From: Syntrophaceae bacterium
GTDB lineage: Bacteria; Desulfobacterota; Syntrophorhabdia; Syntrophorhabdales; WCHB1-27
Direction of reading: 5' to 3'
Length of the DNA: 10,709 nucleotides
Assembly: GCA_003165115.1 (NCBI GenBank)
Contig: PLSJ01000235.1
Coordinates: 1 to 10,709, forward strand
In this document: positions 5,197-10,709 of the stretch, piece after piece
How the letters are laid out: every line of letters begins with the position of its first letter
Numbering within the stretch: the stretch's first letter is position 1
Notes under the pieces: model-generated
Seen by the model: the letters and a program-made list of their open reading frames with translations, nothing else
Told to the model about the DNA's origin: nothing
Database searches by the model: none
Made by a program: the position numbers and the translations under genes

Positions 5197-6717
5197 ATGG
5201 ACTATTTCCCTTGGTGGACGGAAGAACAGAAGAAACTGGCCGTAGAGCTGGGCGAATTCGCGGAAGAGGTGATGCCCCGGGATGCCGGGGCCAGATGGAA
5301 GAGGGAATTCCCCTGGGACATCTTCGAGAAGATAGCGAAAAAGGGATACACGGGCGTTGCAGTGCCAAAGGAATACGGCGGATCGGGTATGGGGGCCACC
5401 GGGGCCTGCATCGTGGTCGAGCAGTTTTGCCGGATGCCGGGTCCGGGCAGGATCATGGTGGGCAACATGATAGGGGGCCTGAGACAGATCATAGAATTCG
5501 GCTCCGATGAGCAAAAGGCCCGTTTTCTTCCGAGGATCGCCCAGGGGGAACTGGGAGCCATCGTCATCACCGAGCCCTTCGCGGGGACCGACGCCGCCGC
5601 CATCTCGATGCGTGGGAAGCGGGAAGGAGACAGCTATATCCTGAACGGAAAGAAGCGTTTCATCGTCTCCGCGGGCATCGCGAGCAGGCACATGGTCTAT
5701 GTCCGCACGAGCAACGACCCCGCGGACATCGCCAAATACCGCCACCTGACGGCCTTTATCGTCGAGAAGGGGGCGCCGGGCTTCACCGTCGAGAAGATGA
5801 ACGAGGTCCTGGGCTTCGAGAACATCCAGAACGGCGTGCTCGATTTCGACGACGTGCCCGTCCCCGTGGCGAACCGTCTCGGACAGGAAGGGGACGGATG
5901 GAAGATCATGACGGCGGGGCTCAACTTCGAGAGGACGCTCATCTCCGCCATGACGATAGGCTGGCAGGGCGAATTGCTGAGGAACGCCGTGCCCTACGCG
6001 CAAAGGAGGGTGCAGTTCGGGAAGCCCACCATCGATATGCCCGGCAACCAGACGAAGATCGCCGACCTTATCATCAGGCTCAAGCTCGCCCGCCTCGCGA
6101 CGTACTACACCGCCTACCTGTGGGACCTCGGCTGGGACATCACCGTCGAGTCGAACGTCACGAAGGTATTCAACGTCGAGGGGACCATGCAGTCCGCCCT
6201 CGACGCGGTGCAGGTGATGGGCGGCGACGGCGTGACGCCTTTCTACCCGGCCCAGTCCATATTCGAGATCGCCAAGGTCGAGCACATCTCCGGCGGCACC
6301 ATGGAGGCGTGCAGGATGGTGATCTTCAAGAGCGGCGTGAAGCAGTGGGAAAAGGACCTCAAGATGCGCCGCAGGGTGATCGACGAGGAATTGGGCGTCC
6401 CCGTGCCTGTGCATGGGGCCCTGCCGCGGGAGAAGGACGTGGACGAAGGGAAGGTCTTGTCCATGCTGGCCGAAGACTACAGGGTGAACCCCGGCCTCTT
6501 CATGAGCAGGGACGACATGACGACATGCCTCGACGTGGACGACGCCCGTCTGGACGCGTTCCTGGAAGCCTTGGAGAAGAAGGACTTTGCGAAGCTTTAC
6601 CGGACGAAGAAGGGCATCAGCCTCGCGAAGGCCACCTACGACGGCCTGAAGGCGGCCCATCCCAAGGAATACTACAGGTGGTTTCCCGGCTGGGTGACCC
6701 CTGACAGGAAATTCTAG
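5197..6717 (+). CDS. Acyl-CoA dehydrogenase with relocated catalytic glutamate and C-terminal extension
   Basis: This is a flavoprotein of the acyl-CoA dehydrogenase family that oxidises an acyl-CoA to an enoyl-CoA, passing electrons to an electron-transfer flavoprotein. It has 506 residues against about 380-400 for the family. Residues 1-380 show the usual order: N-terminal helices with GYTGVAVPKEYGGSGMG, the middle beta domain with TEPFAGTD at 125-132, then the C-terminal helical domain with RRVQFGKP and QVMGGDGVTPFYP. The usual catalytic YEGT reads SGGT, with glycine at 366. A glutamate, E245 in NFERTLI, sits where isovaleryl- and long-chain acyl-CoA dehydrogenases carry their catalytic base, so the enzyme is probably active. 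Residues from about 385 to 506 form a charged extension of no recognised family, ending with KEYYRWFPGW. The start is supported by AAAGGAGG at 5177-5184, 12 nt upstream. The transporter follows after 42 bp, so the two form an operon behind a sigma-54 promoter. The substrate is unknown. Confidence 0.92.
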   Translation: MDYFPWWTEEQKKLAVELGEFAEEVMPRDAGARWKREFPWDIFEKIAKKGYTGVAVPKEYGGSGMGATGACIVVEQFCRMPGPGRIMVGNMIGGLRQIIEFGSDEQKARFLPRIAQGELGAIVITEPFAGTDAAAISMRGKREGDSYILNGKKRFIVSAGIASRHMVYVRTSNDPADIAKYRHLTAFIVEKGAPGFTVEKMNEVLGFENIQNGVLDFDDVPVPVANRLGQEGDGWKIMTAGLNFERTLISAMTIGWQGELLRNAVPYAQRRVQFGKPTIDMPGNQTKIADLIIRLKLARLATYYTAYLWDLGWDITVESNVTKVFNVEGTMQSALDAVQVMGGDGVTPFYPAQSIFEIAKVEHISGGTMEACRMVIFKSGVKQWEKDLKMRRRVIDEELGVPVPVHGALPREKDVDEGKVLSMLAEDYRVNPGLFMSRDDMTTCLDVDDARLDAFLEALEKKDFAKLYRTKKGISLAKATYDGLKAAHPKEYYRWFPGWVTPDRKF

Positions 6718-6759
6718 CGCCCGGCCTTTGAAAATCCGATTGTTGAGGAGGAACGATAT

Positions 6760-8139
6760 ATGGCGAGCAAGACCGTAAGTGTCAGAGAGGTCTTTGACGG
6801 CAATAAGTTTACCCCCTACCAGTATCTCGTGTGCACCCTCTGTTTCCTGGTGGTGTTTCTCGACGGCTTCGACCTGACGATCATCGGGGTGGCGCTTCCC
6901 AAGATCGCCGATTTTCTCCATTCAAAGCCATCCGCCCTCGGGCTGGCGCTCGGGGCGGGCCAGTTCGGCCCGCTGGTCGGTGCGTTCATCCTGGGCAGCA
7001 TCGCGGACAAGTGCGGACGTAAGTGGATGCTCTTTATCTCCGCCATCATTTTCGGCGTCTTCACCGTACTGACCATATTTATCACCAGCGTCGGGCAACT
7101 GGCGCTCTTCCGCTTCCTCGCGGGTTTCGGCCTCGGCGGCGCGATCCCGAACGCCCTTACCTTCGGCTCCGAGTACGCGCCCACCAGGGCCAGGCAAAGC
7201 CTCGTGGCCACGATGTACGCGGGCATGCCGACGGGCGCGATGGTGGGCGGCCTCACGGCGGCGGCGCTGATGCCCCATTTCGGCTGGCAGTCGCTCTTTG
7301 TTCTCGGCGGCGGGGTCCCTATCCTGATCGCCCTGGCGGTGGCGGTATTCCTCCCCGAGTCGCTCGAATTCCTCGCGCGCAACGTAAAGTACAAGGATGA
7401 GGTCCGCAGGATCATAGGCAAGGTCTCACCTGTGCTGGCCAGGGACAAGGACGTGGTGTTCGTCGCCTCCGAGAAGAAAGTCTCCGGCGTTCCGGTCAAA
7501 CGCCTCTTCACCGAGGGGCGCGCCCTCACGACCGTATTGCTGTGGGTCATGTGCAGCGGGGCGCTCTATATGCTCTGGATACTCAATACCTGGTCGCCCA
7601 CGCTCCTGAAGAAGAGCGGCGCCTCGGTCCAGCAGTACAGCATGGCCTACGCGTTCCTCTGCTTCGGCGCGGCCGTCTCGTCCGTCATCATCGGAAAGCT
7701 GATGGACAAGGTCAATCCGTTCAGGGTGCTGCAAATCGGCTTTCTGCTCGGCTTTTTGAGCCTCGTGGCGTTCGGCTTCGCCGCGGGCGGTCCTTTCACC
7801 ATCATCGCCATATTGTCCGTCGTCTGCGGCTTCTTCATCAACGGCAGCCAGACGGGCACCCTCGCGGTGACCACGGTCTCCTATCCTTCGGACATCAGGG
7901 CCACGGGCATCGGCTGGGCGTACGCCATCGCCAAGATAGGCGCCATGGGCGCCCCGGCGATCGGGGGCTATCTCCTCAGCCTGAACTGGACGGTCAGCCG
8001 GATATGCAGTGTCCAGGCCCTGGTAGGGATATTCGTCGCGCTGGTAATCATGCTCCTCGAATGGCAGGTGTTCGCCGTGGCCCGGCGCGCCCGCAAGGCG
8101 GCGGCCCCGTCGAATGCGGCACCCATGGAAGCCTCCTGA
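6760..8139 (+). CDS. MFS transporter, aromatic acid:H+ symporter (AAHS/PcaK-like) family
   Basis: This inner-membrane proton symporter imports an organic, often aromatic, carboxylic acid. It has 459 residues with about twelve hydrophobic segments. In TM1, FLDGFDLTIIG places D35 and D38 where PcaK has the essential aspartates of its DGFD motif. The loop between TM2 and TM3 is GSIADKCGRK (79-88), the MFS signature A. The sixth segment is followed by PESLEFLARN, typical of this family. The central loop runs to about residue 250, and the tail is short and alanine-rich. ATG 6760 has a strong GAGGAGG at 6745-6751, 8 nt upstream. It lies 42 bp behind the acyl-CoA dehydrogenase and should be co-transcribed from the same sigma-54 promoter. 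It probably supplies the acid that the CoA-transferase and dehydrogenase process. PcaK-like recognition is firm at family level, but the family also carries non-aromatic substrates. Confidence 0.92.
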   Translation: MASKTVSVREVFDGNKFTPYQYLVCTLCFLVVFLDGFDLTIIGVALPKIADFLHSKPSALGLALGAGQFGPLVGAFILGSIADKCGRKWMLFISAIIFGVFTVLTIFITSVGQLALFRFLAGFGLGGAIPNALTFGSEYAPTRARQSLVATMYAGMPTGAMVGGLTAAALMPHFGWQSLFVLGGGVPILIALAVAVFLPESLEFLARNVKYKDEVRRIIGKVSPVLARDKDVVFVASEKKVSGVPVKRLFTEGRALTTVLLWVMCSGALYMLWILNTWSPTLLKKSGASVQQYSMAYAFLCFGAAVSSVIIGKLMDKVNPFRVLQIGFLLGFLSLVAFGFAAGGPFTIIAILSVVCGFFINGSQTGTLAVTTVSYPSDIRATGIGWAYAIAKIGAMGAPAIGGYLLSLNWTVSRICSVQALVGIFVALVIMLLEWQVFAVARRARKAAAPSNAAPMEAS

Positions 8140-8144
8140 TCAAA

Positions 8145-8175
8145 AGGGGAGTGACGGGCCGTCCGTCGCTCCCCT
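8145..8175 (+). terminator. Hairpin after the dehydrogenase-transporter operon
   Basis: AGGGGAGTGACGG (8145-8157) pairs with CCGTCGCTCCCCT (8163-8175) across a 5-nt loop, with a single T:G wobble, giving a 13-bp GC-rich stem. It begins 5 bp after the transporter stop. The following bases are pyrimidine-rich (CTCTCCCCCC) but not a T run, so termination may be partial. Confidence 0.6.
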
Positions 8176-8209
8176 CTCTCCCCCCTTCACCGCAAGAGAT
8201 AAAAAAACG

Positions 8210-8239
8210 TTTCCGACCGACCGCTCCTTATGCTAAGAT
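8210..8239 (+). promoter_or_regulatory. Weak candidate sigma-70 promoter for the small gene at 8279
   Basis: TAAGAT (8234-8239) is a fair -10 element. The element 18 bp upstream, TTTCCG (8210-8215), is only a poor -35. The site follows the terminator-like hairpin and leads into the small gene, which otherwise has no promoter of its own. Confidence 0.25.
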
Positions 8240-8278
8240 GCGGCACGACCGATAAGAATACAGGGAGTGTCCTCACAT

Positions 8279-8560
8279 ATGGCGAGCGAAAGCGACATCG
8301 AAGAACGTACCTCACGCCGCGTCGAGATCCTGAGCCTCCTCGGCAGGCGGCTCAAGAAGCCGCTCGTCGCCGTGGTCGAGCCCGTCCAACCGGGTTTCGT
8401 GGCGCACGCGACGGGCATCTCCGTATTCGGCTATGGCGATGACGACGACGAGGCGGTCGAAGTGCTGCTGCAAGGCATAGAAGGCATGTGCCGGGACGAA
8501 GGGATACTCGATTTGCGGGCCACGATCCAGAGAAAGCTGCTCCTGGAAAACCTCACCTAG
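8279..8560 (+). CDS. Small hypothetical protein, weakly HicB-like
   Basis: I do not recognise this 93-residue protein with confidence. ATG 8279 is preferred, with GGGAG at 8263-8267 about 11 nt upstream; a GTG at 8267 overlaps that site and is less likely. Residues 1-25 are charged and helical (ESDIEERTSRRVEILSLLGR). The centre, PLVAVVEPVQPGFVAHATGI then SVFGYGDDDDEAVEVLLQGI, reads as strand, strand, turn, helix. This resembles the small HicB-type antitoxin fold, in which a short sheet is followed by a GD-E-EA-helix. No HicA partner is visible on either side, so a toxin-antitoxin role is not supported. The tail is basic and helical. There is no signal peptide or membrane segment. The gene ends tail to tail with the acetyltransferase, sharing CTAG. 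Confidence 0.6.
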   Translation: MASESDIEERTSRRVEILSLLGRRLKKPLVAVVEPVQPGFVAHATGISVFGYGDDDDEAVEVLLQGIEGMCRDEGILDLRATIQRKLLLENLT

Positions 8561-9246
8561 CTTCCGAGCCCCGCGCGCTCCTCCCCGCTCAGGGGCGCAT
8601 AAGAGACCCGCCGCCGGAACGCCCGCCTTACCGCCGTCTTTCTCATATACGGGTGAAAGCCACATGCGAGGCAGCCGCGGATCGAGGGCACGTTCGACTC
8701 TTCCACCCAGGTTACGGCCCAGCGCGCGCCCATCGCCCTCCCCCTTTCCGCGACCTGCCACATGGCGCGCGCCATGATCCCCCTGCCCCGGTAAGCTTCG
8801 GGGACGAACGCCCCCTCCAGCAGCACCTCGTCGCGTGCGAGAGGCGGGAAATACCCCTTGTAGTACGCGCGCAGCCGCTCGTTCGCCCCAGGCGTGATGA
8901 GCCACTGGATAAAGCATGGAGAACCGTCGGCCATGACGGCCGTGAAACACGAAGGGATACCGGATGCGATCAATGCGATCCTCGATACGCGGTCTATGAC
9001 GGCCTTTGCCGGCTTATGGCGCATGTTATCGAGGGCGAGGAGGGCCATGTCGCCCCGCTCGAAGGGCCTCAAACTCACGGCGTCCGCGCCGGGAGGCGGC
9101 GGCAGGGAAACGGACAGGTCCCTGCGAAAGGCGTAGCTCCTCTCGACGGAGGCAAGCTGTCTGCCCATCTCGTGAAGGAAGGCGCCGGCATACCCGCGGG
9201 AGAGGAGGGAAAGCGCCCCCCGGACCTTGTGAAAAGAGTCTGCCAT
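8557..9246 (-). CDS. GNAT family N-acetyltransferase
   Basis: This is a GCN5-related acyltransferase that would transfer an acetyl group from acetyl-CoA to an amine on an unknown acceptor. It has 229 residues. An N-terminal part of about 60 residues (LSLLSRGYAGAFLHEMGRQL to RRDLSVSL) precedes the catalytic domain. Motif A, the acetyl-CoA pyrophosphate loop, is AYRGRGIMARAMWQ, followed by helix and strand WAVTWVEESNVPSIRGCLAC and GFHPYMRK, the typical motif B asparagine-serine region. The C-terminal tail is basic. ATG 9246 has AAAGAGG 8 nt upstream. The gene is convergent with the small gene at 8279 and their stop codons overlap. Nothing nearby identifies its substrate. Confidence 0.85.
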   Translation of the reverse strand: MADSFHKVRGALSLLSRGYAGAFLHEMGRQLASVERSYAFRRDLSVSLPPPPGADAVSLRPFERGDMALLALDNMRHKPAKAVIDRVSRIALIASGIPSCFTAVMADGSPCFIQWLITPGANERLRAYYKGYFPPLARDEVLLEGAFVPEAYRGRGIMARAMWQVAERGRAMGARWAVTWVEESNVPSIRGCLACGFHPYMRKTAVRRAFRRRVSYAPLSGEERAGLGS

Positions 9247-9400
9247 CTATCAAGCCTCTTTCCGGCAACGGACCATGTATCGACGATGTACCCAATGTAA
9301 CGTAGGAAGCCGCTCCCCGACTGTCAACCGGAAAGGGCAGACAACCGCCGAAGAGGCGCCGCCGGGAAGTTAAGAGTCTCGAAGCAGTACGACATACCCC

Positions 9401-9434
9401 CTCACCCCGGCCCTCTCCCCCAAGGGGAGAGGGG
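9401..9434. repeat. REP-like palindromic repeat (CCCTCTCCCC-CAA-GGGGAGAGGG)
   Basis: CCCTCTCCCC (9411-9420) and GGGGAGAGGG (9424-9433) form a perfect 10-bp stem with a CAA loop, preceded by CTCACCCCGG. On the minus strand the block translates to the peptide PLPLGERAGVRG, a hallmark of a dispersed extragenic repeat found in many GC-rich bacterial genomes and often mis-annotated as protein. Only one copy is in this window. The class is recognised from memory rather than from a search. Confidence 0.75.
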
Positions 9435-9581
9435 AAGAGAAGGGGCGCTCACATGGCCTGGACCTACGCAGTTGCCTTTTCTGCCTCATATTATCCTGAC
9501 GAGAATAGTTGTTCATCAGCTCTGCCGCCGAAATCAAAATAATTGCACATTCCCTGGGCGGCATCGGGTGGACGCCCTATC

Positions 9582-9619
9582 GAAAGAAAGAAGAGAGGAA
9601 GGAAAGAAAGAAAGAAAGG
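9582..9619 (+). repeat. GAAA-rich purine tract
   Basis: Thirty-eight consecutive purines contain short GAAA tandem repeats, especially GAAAGAAAGAAAG near 9602-9616. It lies 5-42 bp downstream of the histidine kinase stop. On the transcribed minus strand it becomes a pyrimidine tract (CTTT repeats), which could contribute to 3'-end formation. Tetranucleotide repeats of this kind can vary in length between strains. Confidence 0.7.
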
Positions 9620-9623
9620 TATC

Positions 9624-10709
9624 TCAGGCGTGTTGCCGGTCCAGCACTTGCCGCACCTTGACGAGCAGCCCCTCGGGCGAGACGGGTTTTGCGAGAAAGT
9701 CTACGGTCCCTCCGGCCAGTCCCCTGTCGAGGATCACGTCGCCCGTATAGCCGCTCATGAACAGGGCCCTCACATCCGTCCTTACCGCCTTGATCGCGTC
9801 AAAGGCTTCCTTGCCCCCCTTGACGGGCATCACCACGTCGAGGACGACGAGCTGTATGTCGTCCGGACGGGCCGTGAACTTTTCCACCGCGTCCGCCCCA
9901 TCCACCGCCTCGATGACGTGGTACCCCGCCATCCCGAGTATGTCGGAGGCCATCCCGCGGATGTCGGCGTTGTCGTCGGCGACGAGTATCGTCTCGCATC
10001 CGCCCTGCACGTTCAGGGAGACCTTTTTCACCTCCTGCACTTCCGTCCTCACCGCCGGCAGGTATATACGAAAAGCCGCGCCCTTGCCCGGCTCGCTGTC
10101 GAGCGTGATGTAGCCCCCGTGCTGCTTGACGATGCCGTAGACGATGGCGAGGCCGAGCCCGGTTCCCTTGCCCACCTCCTTGGTCGTGAAGAAGGGCTCG
10201 AAAATCTTCTCCCTCGTCTTCTCGTCCATGCCACTCCCTGAGTCCGTGACGCAGATGAGGGCATATTCCCCCGGCGCGCCGAAGCCGTTGACCATCTCGA
10301 ATTTCCTGTCGATCACCGCGGTCGTCGCCTCTATCCTCAGCCGCCCGCCCCTCGGCATCGCGTCCCTCGCGTTTGTCGCCAGGTTCATGAGCACCTGGTC
10401 GATCTGCATCATGTCCGCCATGACGGTGGGGTCGGCGTCCAGGACTATCTGAAGCTCTATGTCCTCGGGCAGGAGCCTGCGCAGAAGCTTTTCCGCGTCG
10501 TTTATGAGGGCGGCCACCTTGCAGGCTTTCAGCTCCATGACCTGCTTCCTGCCGAAGGTGAGGAGGCTTTGCGTCAGGTGCGCCGCCTTACCCGTGGCCG
10601 TGATAATGTGGTCCACATACATCCTGAGCGGGTCGCTCGCCTCCATCTTCATCTGCAGGAGGTTGCCGTACCCCATCATCGCCATGAGGATGTTGTTGAA
10701 GTCGTGGGC
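9624..10709 (-). CDS. Hybrid sensor histidine kinase with C-terminal receiver domain, 5'-truncated by window edge
   Basis: This is a two-component signalling protein that autophosphorylates on histidine and carries its own receiver. The frame is open to base 10709, so the start and the sensory N-terminus lie outside; 361 residues are visible. The first visible residues, AHDFNNIL, are the H box with the phospho-accepting histidine. Next come the helix of the dimerisation domain and the N box [15 protein letters not shown]. The ATP-binding motifs [28 protein letters not shown] and [20 protein letters not shown] follow. A linker leads to the receiver, with acidic [10 protein letters not shown], phospho-acceptor aspartate in VVLDVVMP, and lysine in [10 protein letters not shown]. 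The AHDFNNIL form and this ordering mark the widespread hybrid kinase class often joined to PAS domains. The receiver is the last domain, and no HPt domain or output gene is visible. The signal is unknown. Confidence 0.93.
   Translation of the reverse strand, partial: AHDFNNILMAMMGYGNLLQMKMEASDPLRMYVDHIITATGKAAHLTQSLLTFGRKQVMELKACKVAALINDAEKLLRRLLPEDIELQIVLDADPTVMADMMQIDQVLMNLATNARDAMPRGGRLRIEATTAVIDRKFEMVNGFGAPGEYALICVTDSGSGMDEKTREKIFEPFFTTKEVGKGTGLGLAIVYGIVKQHGGYITLDSEPGKGAAFRIYLPAVRTEVQEVKKVSLNVQGGCETILVADDNADIRGMASDILGMAGYHVIEAVDGADAVEKFTARPDDIQLVVLDVVMPVKGGKEAFDAIKAVRTDVRALFMSGYTGDVILDRGLAGGTVDFLAKPVSPEGLLVKVRQVLDRQHA

Larger units (their letters stand above)
9247..9623. other. 377-bp noncoding spacer with repeats
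   Basis: No convincing gene lies between the start of the acetyltransferase and the stop of the histidine kinase. The spacer holds the leader and ribosome binding site of the acetyltransferase near 9247-9262, a REP-like hairpin around 9401-9434 and a purine tract at 9582-9619. The middle, 9470-9545, is AT-richer. Short open frames here have no ribosome binding site or protein-like composition. Confidence 0.7.

Noticed and set aside
5155..6921. 588-residue open frame on the minus strand opposite the acyl-CoA dehydrogenase
   Set aside because: It is a GC-bias shadow: the composition is rich in histidine, arginine, glycine and proline with no domain, and the plus strand encodes a clear flavoprotein with its own ribosome binding site and promoter.
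9370..9564. Short minus-strand protein containing SPLPLGERAGVRG
   Set aside because: This peptide is the translation of a dispersed palindromic repeat, not a gene.
1..10709. CRISPR array, tRNA, rRNA, insertion sequence or prophage
   Set aside because: I saw no regularly spaced repeats, cloverleaf-like sequences, transposase or phage genes, or terminal inverted repeats.

Overview
This looks like a GC-rich chromosomal segment from an anaerobic or facultative bacterium. I favour a syntrophic or sulfate-reducing deltaproteobacterial (Desulfobacterota-like) lineage. The reasons are the sigma-54 enhancer-binding regulator with well-formed -24/-12 promoters, a propionate-type CoA-transferase, an acyl-CoA dehydrogenase devoted to organic-acid oxidation, and a stand-alone KaiB-like gene. 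The taxonomy is inference; no rRNA or other marker gene is present.

Layout. (1) 1-1128, +: the 3' part of an EntS-like MFS exporter, cut by the window edge. (2) 1291-1643, +: a KaiB-like gene broken by an apparent one-base deletion near 1458-1461, then a 30-bp perfect palindrome (1646-1675) between convergent genes. (3) 1695-8139: the heart of the window. A family I acyl-CoA:acetate CoA-transferase (-) and a GAF/AAA+/Fis sigma-54 activator (-) are followed by a divergent two-gene operon (+) of acyl-CoA dehydrogenase and an aromatic-acid:H+ symporter-type MFS transporter. (4) 8279-9246: a small unknown gene (+) and a GNAT acetyltransferase (-) that meet tail to tail on a shared CTAG. (5) 9247-9623: noncoding, with a REP-like hairpin and a GAAA-rich purine tract. 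(6) 9624-10709, -: the C-terminal part of a hybrid histidine kinase/response regulator, cut by the window edge.

The most interesting reading is that 1695-8139 is one self-contained organic-acid utilisation regulon. Both units flanking the regulator carry almost identical sigma-54 promoters (20 of 22 bases the same). Each also has inverted-repeat enhancer-like sites roughly 70-85 bp upstream, with shared half-site sequence. The predicted circuit is: the transporter brings in an organic acid; the CoA-transferase activates it with CoA from another acyl-CoA; the dehydrogenase introduces a double bond; and the GAF regulator senses the acid or its CoA ester and switches on both units. The dehydrogenase lacks the usual YEGT catalytic glutamate (G366) but has a glutamate at the alternative isovaleryl/long-chain position (E245). 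It also carries a C-terminal extension of about 120 residues of unknown role. The substrate cannot be fixed from sequence; an aromatic, alicyclic or branched carboxylic acid fits best.
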